64,000 nucleotides of DNA, from the NCBI RefSeq assembly GCF_014490575.1, contig NZ_CP061033.1, positions 682,001-746,000 of the forward strand, given 5' to 3'. The notes beneath the pieces were generated by a model. That model worked only from the letters and a program-made list of their open reading frames with translations, did no database searches and was not told the DNA's origin. Each line of letters starts with the position of its first letter. The stretch's first letter is position 1. Source of the stretch: Corynebacterium zhongnanshanii. GTDB taxonomy: Bacteria > Actinomycetota > Actinomycetes > Mycobacteriales > Mycobacteriaceae. Below are positions 1-8,997 of this stretch, piece after piece. The position numbers were made by a program, and so were the translations under genes.

Positions 1-2
1 GG

Positions 3-272
3 ATCGCCTTCGGCATCATTGCCCCCATTATCCTGGGCTGGTTCGTGTGGTCCGAGCTGAAAGAACGCCGCATGGAGCGTGAGGAGCGCGATGAGCTTCA
101 GGCGTCGAAGGGAACTGTAGGGGAGGAGAAGCTGGCGTCGGATATTAAGGAAAAGGACGCGCAACCCGCACCGATAGTCGAAGATTCCGTGGAACAGAAA
201 ATGCGGGACCGCTACGGTAAATCGCGAAGTTCACGCGCCAATCGCAGGAACAACAACGGCGAGCGTTTTTAA
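3..272 (+). CDS. SURF1 family protein, C-terminal fragment
   Basis: The gene enters from the left edge, so only its last 89 codons are visible. Reading from base 3, a hydrophobic segment (IAFGIIAPIILGWFVW) is followed by a charged cytoplasmic tail rich in Arg, Glu and Lys, ending in RSSRANRRNNNGERF. A final transmembrane helix with this FGIIAPIILGW pattern and a basic tail fits the C-terminus of corynebacterial SURF1-like proteins, which help assemble aa3-type cytochrome oxidase. The position next to a low-molecular-weight tyrosine phosphatase agrees with that. Most of the protein, including the first helix and the periplasmic domain, is outside the window, so the family call rests on recall of the tail. 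The stop codon abuts the stop of the convergent next gene. Confidence 0.6.
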   Translation: MAFGIIAPIILGWFVWSELKERRMEREERDELQASKGTVGEEKLASDIKEKDAQPAPIVEDSVEQKMRDRYGKSRSSRANRRNNNGERF

Positions 273-758
273 CTAACGCTGAAAGTACTCAGCAATTCCC
301 GGCAGTGCGGCCTTTATTTCCTGGGCAACGCGGGCAAAGTCCGATTGATCGCCATAATAGGGATCCTCGGTTTCTGGAGCGTCCAGGGAATTGAGGTCTC
401 CGGTCCAGGATTCGGGGTCGAACGCGCGGTACAGGAACACGCGTTTCGGGTCCACACCAGCGCGAATGAGCCCACGCGCATGGCCCTCGTCCATCGCCAG
501 CAGCGCATCGGAACCCGCATAGTCTGCGCCGAATTGGCTGGCAACATGTTGCGTGCCATCGTGGCCTTCCGCGTCCAATTGCTTAATAGCGCGCGGATCC
601 GCGCCGTCTCCCACGTGATAATTCGCCATGCCACAGGAATTAACGGTGATTCCCTCAATTCCATGCTCGGCTAGATAATCACGCAGCATGATTTCTCCCA
701 TGGGGGAGCGGCAAATGTTGCCCGTGCACACGACAGTAATGATTGTGTTGGTAGCCAT
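273..758 (-). CDS. Low molecular weight protein-tyrosine phosphatase
   Basis: A 161-residue cytosolic phosphatase that removes phosphate from phosphotyrosine through a cysteine-phosphate intermediate. The P-loop CX5R is at residues 11-17 (CTGNICR), directly after the first beta strand, as in the family. The general-acid Asp lies in the DPYYGDQSDF segment near the C-terminus. The length is normal for the class. The reading frame is open further upstream, but the start at MATNTIITVVCTGN places the P-loop at the usual distance. The gene is convergent with the SURF1-like gene and divergent from the NIF3-like gene. Its upstream region carries a 16-bp direct repeat with a 21-bp period (763-799). 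The physiological substrate cannot be read from the sequence. Confidence 0.92.
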   Translation of the reverse strand: MATNTIITVVCTGNICRSPMGEIMLRDYLAEHGIEGITVNSCGMANYHVGDGADPRAIKQLDAEGHDGTQHVASQFGADYAGSDALLAMDEGHARGLIRAGVDPKRVFLYRAFDPESWTGDLNSLDAPETEDPYYGDQSDFARVAQEIKAALPGIAEYFQR

Positions 759-762
759 GACT

Positions 763-799
763 CCCAGTGTGCCTGAAACATGACCCAGTGTGCCTGAAA
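763..799. repeat. Direct repeat, 16 bp twice, 21-bp period
   Basis: CCCAGTGTGCCTGAAA occurs at 763-778 and again at 784-799. The pair starts 5 bp before the start codon of the tyrosine phosphatase gene, so it covers the region where its promoter should lie. The 21-bp period is two helical turns. It may be a duplicated promoter element or a tandem protein-binding site. Confidence 0.85.
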
Positions 800-874
800 A
801 CAGCAGACAGCGTTCGAGTAGGCTGGTCGCAACACCGTAAAAAAGAACTAAAACCATTGTGGAGGGTCATAGCC

Positions 875-1690
875 GTGGTCACCGTTGCCGATGTTGTGTC
901 TGTGCTGGAGGAAGCCTACCCGCCGCGACTGGCCGAAAGCTGGGACGCCGTAGGCCTGATTTGCGGCGACCCGAAAGAGCCCGCGGACAAGGTTGCCTTC
1001 GCTTTGGACTGCACAGATGCTGTCGTCGATGAGGCGATCGACGCCGAAGCGAACATGCTCGTCGTCCACCACCCCTTGCTGCTGCGCGGCGTGACGGCTG
1101 TCCCCGCTGATTCCCCGAAGGGCCGGATCATCCACAAGCTCATTCGCCACAAGATCGCGCTGTTCGCCGCGCACACGAACGCGGATTCCGCACGTCCTGG
1201 CGTGAACGATCGTCTGGCGGAGCTTTTGGGCGTAACTCCGGGGCCTGCGCTGCGTCCGATCGAGGGGGAGCGCAGCGCGTCGGGCGAAGATCTGGGGATT
1301 GGTCGCGTGGGCGAGCTGGATACGCCGATGACCTTGGCGGAGTTTGCCCGCCGGGTGGAGCAGCGCCTGCCGAAGACCCAGTGGGGTATTCGCGCCGCGG
1401 GCGATCCCGAGGCGATGATCCGCACCGTAGCCGTGGCTAGTGGTGCGGGCGATAGTTTCCTTCAGCAGGTCGCGGGGATGGACGTGGATTGTTTTGTGAC
1501 GTCTGATCTGCGCCATCACCCGGTGGATGAGCACCTGCGCATGGGTGGTTGCCCCGTTATTGATACCGCTCACTGGGCCAGCGAGTTTCCCTGGTGTGAG
1601 CAGGCCGCGGACGTGGTCGCGAAGGGCACCGGCGCGCAGACGCGTGTGATTGACCTGTGCACCGATCCGTGGACCATTAACCAGCCGTAG
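875..1690 (+). CDS. NIF3-like dinuclear metal centre protein (YbgI/YqfO family)
   Basis: A 271-residue NIF3-family protein. The family forms hexameric toroids with a two-metal site; the reaction is not settled, and GTP cyclohydrolase-like or metallochaperone roles have been proposed. Metal-ligand motifs are visible: VVHHPLLLRG (about residue 60), AAHTNAD (about 100) and, near the C-terminus, the TSDLRHHPVDEH and DTAHWASE segments. The short length means the PII-like insert of YqfO is absent. I chose the GTG at 875 because GGAGGG lies 8 nt upstream and translation begins MVTVADVVSVLEEAYPP, the usual family N-terminus. The gene precedes the RNase H/phosphatase fusion on the same strand (67-bp gap), an order common in actinobacteria. 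Confidence 0.9.
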   Translation: MVTVADVVSVLEEAYPPRLAESWDAVGLICGDPKEPADKVAFALDCTDAVVDEAIDAEANMLVVHHPLLLRGVTAVPADSPKGRIIHKLIRHKIALFAAHTNADSARPGVNDRLAELLGVTPGPALRPIEGERSASGEDLGIGRVGELDTPMTLAEFARRVEQRLPKTQWGIRAAGDPEAMIRTVAVASGAGDSFLQQVAGMDVDCFVTSDLRHHPVDEHLRMGGCPVIDTAHWASEFPWCEQAADVVAKGTGAQTRVIDLCTDPWTINQP

Positions 1691-1757
1691 CCGCTGAAGC
1701 GAACCCCAACCCCGCCGCTCACAACCTCGCCACCCGAACCTGATAAGGAGCCGTAGT

Positions 1758-2864
1758 ATGCCAACCCCCGCCACCGAATCGATCCGTTTGCGCCTGCAGT
1801 GCGATGGCGGGTCCCGCGGAAATCCTGGTCGTGCCGGGGCCGGGTCGACATTATCCGACGCCGGCGCGGTCATTCACGGTGCTGGCGAAGAAATTGCGGC
1901 GCGTTGGGAGTTTATTGCGTCGGCGACCAACAATGTGGCGGAGTATCGGGGTCTGATCAACGGCTTGGAGCTCGCCAAGGAGGTCGGCGAGCGCCGGGGA
2001 GTTGCGCCCGCCGATGTGGCCGTGGATGTGTTCATGGATTCCAAGTTGATCGTGGAGCAGATGAACGGCCGATGGAAGATCAAGCACCCGGACATGAAGC
2101 CGTTGGCGGCTGAGGCGAAGAAGCTGCAGGGGCAGTTGGCGTCGGTGAGTTTTACGTGGGTTCCGCGCGCGCAAAATAAGCGGGCTGATGAGTTGGCGAA
2201 TCGGGCGATGGATGATGGGGAGTCCGGGCAGTGGTTTAGCCAGGATGTGGTGTCTGAGCAGGGTGCAGAGACAGAGCGGCAGGGCGCAGGCACAGAGCCT
2301 CAGAACACAGATGCCCAACCGCAGGAAACGTCTCCTGACGAGCACGATGCTCAGGCTATGGCGGTGTCCCGTACCCGGTTTGTGTTCGTAGCCTGCGGCA
2401 CGACCACCAAGGAGCCACCGGCGGGTGGTTTGACGCCTCGAGCGCAGCGTTCCGTGGAGTACCTGGCTTCCCGCGGGAGAGTGGATGCGGTGTATCCGGT
2501 GGGGAAGTCCGCCAGGAAGGCTGCGCAGGAGATGACGGATCAGATGGGGCGGTTCGCACAGCACTCTAGCCTCCGCAGCGAAGCTCCTCAGTTGAAGGAG
2601 TGTGCGGACCTGGAGCGGAAGTCCAGCACAAAGATCGAGGCAGCGATGGGAAGCATCGAGGAGAAGCTGCCCGGCAAGACCATTGCGCTCGTGGGCCACC
2701 CCGATGCCTTGGCCCGGCTAATCGGGTGGGTGTTGGGATCGGTCCGCACTGCCAGTTCGCGCATCTATCTGGATGATGGTTCCTTGTCCATCGCGGAGTG
2801 GATGCGGGGGAAGGACACTACCCCTATGCTTCGCCGTCTCAACGATGTTCATCATCTGCGGTAG
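1758..2864 (+). CDS. RNase H fused to a degenerate histidine-phosphatase (CobC-like) domain
   Basis: A 368-residue fusion. Residues 10-150 are a type I RNase H with all four carboxylates visible: D16 (DGGSRGNPG), E62 (NNVAEYRG), D94 (MDSKLIVEQ) and D144 (RADELANRA). It should cleave RNA in RNA-DNA hybrids. A Gln/Glu/Thr-rich linker (160-200) leads to a phosphoglycerate-mutase-like domain (205-368). In active members of this actinobacterial fusion the second domain starts with an RHG motif whose His is the phosphate-accepting nucleophile. Here the segment reads VFVACGTTT, so Ala212-Cys213-Gly214 replaces Arg-His-Gly. A second His in VGHPDAL remains. The RNase H half looks functional and the acid-phosphatase/CobC half probably is not. 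The gene ends 8 bp before RNase P RNA. Confidence 0.88.
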   Translation: MPTPATESIRLRLQCDGGSRGNPGRAGAGSTLSDAGAVIHGAGEEIAARWEFIASATNNVAEYRGLINGLELAKEVGERRGVAPADVAVDVFMDSKLIVEQMNGRWKIKHPDMKPLAAEAKKLQGQLASVSFTWVPRAQNKRADELANRAMDDGESGQWFSQDVVSEQGAETERQGAGTEPQNTDAQPQETSPDEHDAQAMAVSRTRFVFVACGTTTKEPPAGGLTPRAQRSVEYLASRGRVDAVYPVGKSARKAAQEMTDQMGRFAQHSSLRSEAPQLKECADLERKSSTKIEAAMGSIEEKLPGKTIALVGHPDALARLIGWVLGSVRTASSRIYLDDGSLSIAEWMRGKDTTPMLRRLNDVHHLR

Positions 2865-2872
2865 GGTGTAGA

Positions 2873-3323
2873 TCGGCTGAGACAATCGGGTGATCGCGGC
2901 GCGCGGAACGGGCAAGTCATTGCACACGCCGCGCGCGGAGGAAAGTCCGGACTCCATAGGGCACGGTGGTTGCTAACAGCAACCCAGGGCGACCTGCGGG
3001 CTAGTGCCACAGAAAAGTACCGCCAGTGATACTGGTAAGGGTGAAAAGGTGCGGTAAGAGCGCACCAGCGTTCCAGGTGACTGGGACGGCTCGGTAAACC
3101 CCACTGGGAGCAAGGTCAAGAGGCAGCATTACCCCACATTTGCCACTCAAGCAGTGTGTGGCAGTGCTGCCCGGTTCTAGGGCGGCCCGTCTGATTGAAG
3201 AACCAGGTAGACCGCTTGAGGCCACCAGCGATGGCTGGTCCAGATGGATGATCACCTCGCGCCGCGTCGGCCATTCGTGGCGGCGGCGTATGACAGAATC
3301 CGGCTCACAGATTGTCTCAGCCG
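2873..3323 (+). ncRNA. rnpB: RNase P RNA, bacterial type A
   Basis: The catalytic RNA that trims 5' leaders from tRNA precursors. The 5' end CGGCTGAGACAATC pairs with GATTGTCTCAGCCG at the 3' end to form P1. The universal P4 strand GAGGAAAGTCCGGACTCC is at about 2938-2955 and its partner ACAGAATCCGGCT lies just before the 3' end. The intervening blocks AGGGTGAAAAGGTGCGGTAAGAG and GGTAAACCCC are typical of actinobacterial rnpB. The length of about 450 nt is normal for a high-GC Gram-positive. Ends are set by the P1 pairing and may be off by a few bases. Confidence 0.96.
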
Positions 3324-3399
3324 TTTATACTTTCGGCCGCTTAAGTTTTCAGCTACTGAAGCACCCCAGGCCCCTCAGCGTTCGCGTAGACTATCAACC

Positions 3400-3570
3400 A
3401 TGTCTGAACAATGGTGGTTTGATATCGCAACGGGACAGGTCAGCCAGGACAAGGCCAGCGGTTGGGAAAACCGCATGGGGCCGTATTCCTCCAAGGAGGA
3501 AGCGCAGAACGCGCTGGAGATCGCGCGCAAGCGCAACGAGCAGGCCGACGACTACGACGACGAGGACTAG
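3400..3570 (+). CDS. Small SPOR-like conserved protein
   Basis: A 56-residue soluble protein, MSEQWWFDIATGQVSQ at the N-terminus and an acidic end (DDYDDED). The pattern WWFD-TG-V--GK-SGW-NRMGPY-S-EEA--AL--A--RNE is that of small actinobacterial proteins annotated as SPOR-domain containing, although it is shorter than a full SPOR domain and has no signal peptide or membrane anchor. The start is supported by TAGACT at 3387-3392, a good -10 box 7 nt before the ATG, which suggests a leaderless transcript. No Shine-Dalgarno is seen. The function is unknown. It lies between rnpB and the convergent panB gene. Confidence 0.8.
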   Translation: MSEQWWFDIATGQVSQDKASGWENRMGPYSSKEEAQNALEIARKRNEQADDYDDED

Positions 3571-3588
3571 CCTCCACGGAGCCCAGCG

Positions 3589-4464
3589 TTAGAAGCAGTG
3601 CTCCTCCGCCGGGAAGGTTCCCTCGGCCACTTCGCGCTTGTAGTCGGCGGCGGCTTGGGTCATTGTGGCTCCCACGCTGCCCCATTGCTTGGCGAACTTC
3701 GGGCGGTGTCCGCCGGCGGGGAATGCGACCATGTCGTGCCACACCAGCACCTGTCCGTCGCAGTGTGGGCCGGCGCCGATGCCGATAGTTGGCACGGGGC
3801 ATTCTTCCGTGATCTCTTGGGCGATGGCGGCGGGCACCATTTCCATCACCACGAAGTCCGCGCCAGCTTCCGCAACGGCGCGCATGTCCGCCTTGAGCTG
3901 TTCTGCTCCCGCGCCGCGCCCTTGAACCTTGAATCCGCCGAGTGCGTTGACGGACTGTGGGGTGAATCCGATGTGCGCACAGACGGGGATGCCGGCGTTT
4001 TTCAGCGCCTTGATGCGTGGGGCGATGCGCTCGCCACCTTCGATCTTCACGCAGTGCCCGCCGCTGCGTCGCATGATTTCTGCTGCCGACGCCACAGCCT
4101 GCTCATCCGAGGCCTCGTATGTGCCGAAGGGAAGGTCCACAACAACGAAGGCGTTGCCCGCTCCTCGGACAACCGCCGCGGCGAGGTAGCACATTTCGTC
4201 CATAGAGACTTGCTGGGTGGCGGTGTAGCCAAAGACTACGTTCGCGGCGGAGTCGCCCACCAGGATCATCTCAATTCCGGCTTCTGCGAAGGCTACGGCG
4301 GTGGAGTAGTCGTAGGCCGTGACCATGGCAAACGGGGTGCTGTCTGGGCCTTTGCGGGCTTGGAGGTCTGACAGGCGGATTTGCTTGGTGGGGACCATGT
4401 AGCCCTGGGGTACGTCGTGCGATGAAGTCTGGGAGCTGTTGTGGGCAGAAGTCATAGTGTTCAT
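3589..4464 (-). CDS. panB: 3-methyl-2-oxobutanoate hydroxymethyltransferase (ketopantoate synthase)
   Basis: Transfers a hydroxymethyl group from 5,10-methylene-tetrahydrofolate to 2-oxoisovalerate, the first committed step of pantothenate and coenzyme A synthesis. Family blocks are clear: VTAYDYSTAVAFAEAG, ILVGDSAANVVFGY, VVDLPFGTYE, VKIEGGERIAPRIKAL, AHIGFTPQSVNALGGFKVQGR and TIGIGAGPHCDGQVLVWHD. These include the Mg-binding Asp residues and the catalytic Glu of the QEIT segment. The frame is open to 4557, but translation from further upstream adds a basic non-family extension. Starts at 4464 (MNTMTSAHNS) or 4455 are both possible and neither has a clear ribosome site. The gene is divergent from glnA2. 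No panC follows it here. Confidence 0.95.
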   Translation of the reverse strand: MNTMTSAHNSSQTSSHDVPQGYMVPTKQIRLSDLQARKGPDSTPFAMVTAYDYSTAVAFAEAGIEMILVGDSAANVVFGYTATQQVSMDEMCYLAAAVVRGAGNAFVVVDLPFGTYEASDEQAVASAAEIMRRSGGHCVKIEGGERIAPRIKALKNAGIPVCAHIGFTPQSVNALGGFKVQGRGAGAEQLKADMRAVAEAGADFVVMEMVPAAIAQEITEECPVPTIGIGAGPHCDGQVLVWHDMVAFPAGGHRPKFAKQWGSVGATMTQAAADYKREVAEGTFPAEEHCF

Positions 4465-4507
4465 TGTGCCACGCGTGGTGTGTGACCTTTCCACTAGTAT
4501 GGGGTTC

Positions 4508-5848
4508 ATGAATCGCCAACAGGAATATGTTCTTCGCACGTTGGAGGAACGCGACATTCGTTTCGTGCGCCTCTGGTTTACTGATATCCAGGGTTATTTG
4601 AAGTCTGTGGCGTTGGTGCCCGCGGAGCTTGAGGGGGCTTTTGAGGAGGGCATTGGCTTCGACGGTTCTGCGATTGAGGGCTTTTCCCGTGTGGCGGAAT
4701 CGGACACGATCGCGTTGCCGGATCCTTCCACGTTCCAGATTTTGCCGTTTTCGGAGGCTGCCGATGGGCAGCTTTCGGCGCGGATGTTCTGTGACATTGT
4801 CACGCCGGATGGTGAGCCGTCGTGGGCGGATCCGCGGCAGGTGTTGCGCCGTCAGATGAAGGCGGCAGCAGATCAGGGGTTCACGTGTTATGTGCATCCT
4901 GAGATTGAGTTTTTCTTGGTGCGCAGCATTGATACGGACGGCCAGGAGCCGGTGCCGACGGACTTCGGTGGCTACTTCGATCAGGCCGTGACGGATGAGG
5001 CCCCGGGCTTCCGTGCGAATGCTATTTCTGCGTTGGAGCGGATGGGCATTTCGGTGGAGTTTTCTCACCATGAGACGGCGCCGGGCCAGCAGGAGATTGA
5101 TCTTCGTTTTGCCGATGCGTTGACGATGGCGGACAACATCATGAGTTTCCGTTATTTGATTAAGCAGGTTGCGCGCCAGGGTGGGGTGCGTGCAACGTTT
5201 ATGCCGAAGCCGTTTAAGAATTACGCGGGTTCGGCGATGCATACGCATATGTCGTTGTTTGAGGGCGACGATAATGCGTTTCACGATCCTGATGATGAGC
5301 TGGATCTGTCTCCTACGGCGAAGTCCTTTATGGCGGGTATTCTCCACCACGCCCCGGAGATGACGGCGATCACGAACCAGTGGGTTAATTCCTACAAGCG
5401 CATTACCTCGGGAGATGAGGCTCCGCGGTCGGCTGCGTGGGGTGCGTCGAACCGGTCGGCGCTCATTCGTGTGCCGATGTACAACAAGGGCAAGGCGGCC
5501 TCCCGCCGCATTGAGGTCCGTTCACCGGATTCCGCATGCAACCCGTATTTGACCTACGCGGTGTTGATGGCCGCGGGATTGAAGGGCATCCGGGATGGTT
5601 ATGAGCTGCCGAATCCTGCGGAAGAGGACGTGAATCTGATGACGCGTCGCGAGCGTATCGCGTCCGGTTTCAAAGATTTGCCAACCGATTTGGATTACGC
5701 CCTGCGGGAAATGGAAAAGTCTGAACTGGTGGCCGACGCATTGGGCGAGCACGTGTTTGAGTTCTTCTTGCGCAATAAGTGGAGTGAGTGGAACGACTAC
5801 CAGACTCAAATCACTGCCTGGGAACTTCGGAATAATTTGGCGTTCTAA
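4508..5848 (+). CDS. glnA2: Glutamine synthetase-like protein GlnA2
   Basis: A 446-residue type I-beta glutamine synthetase family member. Characteristic blocks: RDIRFVRLWFTDIQGYLKSV, GIGFDGSAIEGF, HPEIEFFL (metal-binding Glu), HETAPGQQEID, SAMHTHMSLF (active-site His), NRSALIRVP and the RIEVRSPDSACNPYL segment. Family knowledge: corynebacterial GlnA2 is not needed for growth on ammonium when GlnA is present, and its substrate is uncertain. The C-terminal Tyr adenylylation site seen in GlnA is not evident. The start at 4508 is favoured over 4499 because TAGTAT (4495-4500) sits 7 nt before it as a leaderless -10 box. It overlaps glnE by one base (TAATG), so the two are translationally coupled. 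Confidence 0.95.
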   Translation: MNRQQEYVLRTLEERDIRFVRLWFTDIQGYLKSVALVPAELEGAFEEGIGFDGSAIEGFSRVAESDTIALPDPSTFQILPFSEAADGQLSARMFCDIVTPDGEPSWADPRQVLRRQMKAAADQGFTCYVHPEIEFFLVRSIDTDGQEPVPTDFGGYFDQAVTDEAPGFRANAISALERMGISVEFSHHETAPGQQEIDLRFADALTMADNIMSFRYLIKQVARQGGVRATFMPKPFKNYAGSAMHTHMSLFEGDDNAFHDPDDELDLSPTAKSFMAGILHHAPEMTAITNQWVNSYKRITSGDEAPRSAAWGASNRSALIRVPMYNKGKAASRRIEVRSPDSACNPYLTYAVLMAAGLKGIRDGYELPNPAEEDVNLMTRRERIASGFKDLPTDLDYALREMEKSELVADALGEHVFEFFLRNKWSEWNDYQTQITAWELRNNLAF

Positions 5849-8800
5849 TGACTCGACCACGCTCCTCCCGCTCAACAATTCCGTCTCACCGCGTGCTGGG
5901 GCTCAGCGGTGCGCATGCTCAGCAGGACCTCATTGATCTGGAGTGGACTGACGAAGAGCATGTGCCGATCCTGTGGGCGCTGGCCGCCACGGGCGACCCC
6001 GACCTGACCCTCAATAACGTGGTCCGCTTGTGTGCCGCGCTGGAGGATGCGCAGTCACGTGGTGAGGACCTCAGTCAGGGCGCGGGAGGTGAGGCGTGTG
6101 GTGAGATCCCCGACGCCACACTCGCCACACTGCACCGGATGCTGGTGGAGAATGCGGAGTATCGTGCTCGGCTCTTTGCGTTGTTTGGTTCCTCCACCAT
6201 GTTGGGAGATCACATTGTTGCGAATCCGGATCAGTGGGTTCGCTTGGCGAAGGATCTTCCTACACGCGATGAGATGATGGATCTGATGCTGGGGGTTGTG
6301 GACGCCCAGCACGTTCCCGAAGCCGGAGAGCTGGTGTACCGCGCCGGCGTGGTGGGGCCTGAGGCCGATGAAGCGCTGCGGACGCAGTACCGCACGCTGT
6401 TGGCGCGCATTGCGTCCTTGGATGTGGCGAGCACGACGGTGCACCGCGGCCAGGAGAGTTCTGAGCCTCTGGAGTTTGAGGTGGTCTCTGGTCTGTTGTC
6501 GGATGCGGCCGATGCCGCGCTGACGGCCGCGTTGGCGGTGGCGTGCGCGACCGTGTTTGGCCGCGCCGGGTCGGAGGAGACGCAGGAGGTTCCGGGGCAC
6601 CTGGCGGTGCTCGCGATGGGCAAGTGCGGTGCGCAGGAGTTGAATTACATCTCCGACGTGGACGTGATCTTCGTGGCAGAGCCTGCCGACGCGAAGGCCA
6701 CTCGCTGGGCAGGAGAGTTCATCAATATCGGCAGCCGTCTGTTTTTCGAGGTGGATGCGGCCCTGCGCCCGGAGGGCAAGGCCGGTGCCCTGGTGCGCAC
6801 GCTGGATTCTCACGTGAAGTACTACGACCGGTGGGCACACACGTGGGAGTTCCAGGCGCAGCTGAAGGCCCGGCCGATGGCCGGGGACCTGGAGCTGGGG
6901 CAGGCTTATGTGGATGCGTTGGCTCCGAAGGTGTGGACGGCGTCGGAACGGGAAGACTTCGTTCCGGACGTGCAGGCGATGCGCCGGCGTGTGCTGGATA
7001 ACGTGCCGGAGGACCTGCGTGAGCGTGAGTTGAAGCTGGGCCAGGGCGGCTTGCGTGATGTCGAGTTCGCGGTGCAGCTTCTGCAGCTGGTGCACGGACG
7101 GACGGACGAGAATCTGCGTGTTCTGTCCACAGTGAAGGCCCTGCGGGCTCTGGTGGATGGTGGCTATGTGGGCCGTGAAGACGGCCAGACGTTGGTGAAG
7201 AACTATGAATACCTTCGCCTGCTGGAGCACCGCCTGCAGCTGCAGCGCTTGAAGCGCACGCATGTGCTGCCGCCGGCGGATGACGAGGCAACACGGACGT
7301 GGTTGGCGCGTACCGCCGGCTGTCGCCCGGAGCAGGAGCGCACACATGCGGAGCAGCTGGATGCGGAGGTGCGCCGCACGGCGCGCGAAGTCAAGCAGCT
7401 GCACACGAAGCTGTTCTATCGGCCGCTGCTGGCCTCGGTGGCGGCTCTGGACGCGGATGTGGTGCGCTTGTCGAAGGACGCGGCGATCAGGCAGTTCCAC
7501 GCGCTGGGCTTCTACTACCCGGATCGTGCCTACGAGCACTTGACTGCGTTGGCGTCCGGCACGTCACGCAAGGCGAAGCTCCAGGTCATTATCCTGCCGA
7601 GCTTGCTCGGCTGGTTGGCCGAAACCGTGGATCCGGATACTGGTTTGCTGAACTACCGTCTGCTGTCTGAAAAGGCGAAGGACCGCCCGTGGTTCCTGCG
7701 GCTGCTGCGCGATGAGAGCATCGTCGGCCAGCGTCTCATGCACATTCTGGGGACGTCGCCGTATGCGTCGGATTTGCTGATGAACTCCCTGGATTCCATC
7801 AAGCTGCTCTCCGATGGCGCCAATGGTCCGAAGTTCATGGACCGTGAACCATCCGTGGTGACGCACTCCCTGGTCGCGGCCGCGGGGCGTTATAGCGATC
7901 CGGATAAGGCGATCGAACGCGCGCGAAGCCTCCGCCGCGCGGAGCTGGCGCGCATTGCCATCGCCGACCTGCTGGGGTTCATGGATATCGAGAGCGTGTG
8001 CCAGTCCCTGTCCTGGGTGTGGGACGCAGTGCTCGAGGCCGCCCTGCATGCGGAGATCACCGCATGGGAGGACCGCAAGGCCATGAACGCGCCCGCCCGG
8101 ATTTCCGTGATCGGCATGGGCCGCCTGGGTGGTGCGGAGCTGGGCTATGGCTCCGACGCCGATGTGATGTTTGTGTGTGAGCCGGTGGAGGGCGTGGAGG
8201 AAAACGACGCCGTCCGGTGGGCCATCCGGATTGTCGACCAGGTCCGTACGCGCTTGGGCCGTCCAACGCAGGATCCGCCGTTGGACGTGGACGTGGACCT
8301 GCGACCCGAGGGTCGCAGCGGTGCGGTGGTGCGCACGTTGGAGAGCTATCGCCGCTACTACGAAGAGTGGGGTGAGGTCTGGGAGTACCAGGCGTTGCTG
8401 CGGGCCACGTGGATCGCGGGCGATAAGGATCTGGGTATCCGCTTCCTGCACATGATCGACCAGTTCCGCTACCCGCCCGGCGGGGTGGGAGACAAGACGG
8501 TCCAGGAAGTGCGCCGCATGAAGGCGCGCGTGGATGCAGAGCGCTTGCCGCGGGGTGCGGATAAGAACATGCACACCAAGCTGGGGCGAGGTGCCCTCAC
8601 CGATGTGGAGTGGACGGTCCAGTTGCTCACGATGATGCATGGCCCCGAGTGCGAGCTTCTGCGCAACACCTCCACGCTGGAGGTGTTGACGGAGCTTGCG
8701 AATGCGGAGTTTATCTCCCAGGCGGATGCGGAGATTCTGCGCACGGCGTGGATCACGGCCACGAAGGCCCGCAATGCCCTGGTGCTGGTGAAGGGCAAGC

Positions 8801-8979
8801 GGAAGGATCAACTTCCCGCTGCCGGTGATGATCTTCGCGCGGTTGCTGCGGCTGCTGGCTGGTCACCCACGGAGTCGCAGGAGTTCCTGGATCGCTACCT
8901 GAAGGCAACCCGTAAGGCGCGCCGGGTGGTGGACCGAGTGTTCTGGGGCGAGGACGTGGGACTTGATTTTGAGCATTAG
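5848..8979 (+). CDS. glnE: Bifunctional glutamine synthetase adenylyltransferase/adenylyl-removing enzyme
   Basis: A 1043-residue two-headed nucleotidyltransferase that adenylylates glutamine synthetase to lower its activity and removes the AMP again, according to nitrogen state. Both catalytic heads are visible: GKCGAQELNYISDVDVIFV near residue 257 and GMGRLGGAELGYGSDADVMFV near residue 756, each with the G-x11-DxD metal motif. Each is followed by a DLRPEG-type segment (ALRPEGKAGALV and DLRPEGRSGAVV). The length is usual for actinobacteria. It is coupled to glnA2 by a one-base overlap. Its expected substrate, GlnA with its Tyr406, is encoded at 28805-30241 in this window. Confidence 0.97.
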   Translation: MTRPRSSRSTIPSHRVLGLSGAHAQQDLIDLEWTDEEHVPILWALAATGDPDLTLNNVVRLCAALEDAQSRGEDLSQGAGGEACGEIPDATLATLHRMLVENAEYRARLFALFGSSTMLGDHIVANPDQWVRLAKDLPTRDEMMDLMLGVVDAQHVPEAGELVYRAGVVGPEADEALRTQYRTLLARIASLDVASTTVHRGQESSEPLEFEVVSGLLSDAADAALTAALAVACATVFGRAGSEETQEVPGHLAVLAMGKCGAQELNYISDVDVIFVAEPADAKATRWAGEFINIGSRLFFEVDAALRPEGKAGALVRTLDSHVKYYDRWAHTWEFQAQLKARPMAGDLELGQAYVDALAPKVWTASEREDFVPDVQAMRRRVLDNVPEDLRERELKLGQGGLRDVEFAVQLLQLVHGRTDENLRVLSTVKALRALVDGGYVGREDGQTLVKNYEYLRLLEHRLQLQRLKRTHVLPPADDEATRTWLARTAGCRPEQERTHAEQLDAEVRRTAREVKQLHTKLFYRPLLASVAALDADVVRLSKDAAIRQFHALGFYYPDRAYEHLTALASGTSRKAKLQVIILPSLLGWLAETVDPDTGLLNYRLLSEKAKDRPWFLRLLRDESIVGQRLMHILGTSPYASDLLMNSLDSIKLLSDGANGPKFMDREPSVVTHSLVAAAGRYSDPDKAIERARSLRRAELARIAIADLLGFMDIESVCQSLSWVWDAVLEAALHAEITAWEDRKAMNAPARISVIGMGRLGGAELGYGSDADVMFVCEPVEGVEENDAVRWAIRIVDQVRTRLGRPTQDPPLDVDVDLRPEGRSGAVVRTLESYRRYYEEWGEVWEYQALLRATWIAGDKDLGIRFLHMIDQFRYPPGGVGDKTVQEVRRMKARVDAERLPRGADKNMHTKLGRGALTDVEWTVQLLTMMHGPECELLRNTSTLEVLTELANAEFISQADAEILRTAWITATKARNALVLVKGKRKDQLPAAGDDLRAVAAAAGWSPTESQEFLDRYLKATRKARRVVDRVFWGEDVGLDFEH

Positions 8980-8997
8980 TTTCACAAGCGGCTTAAG

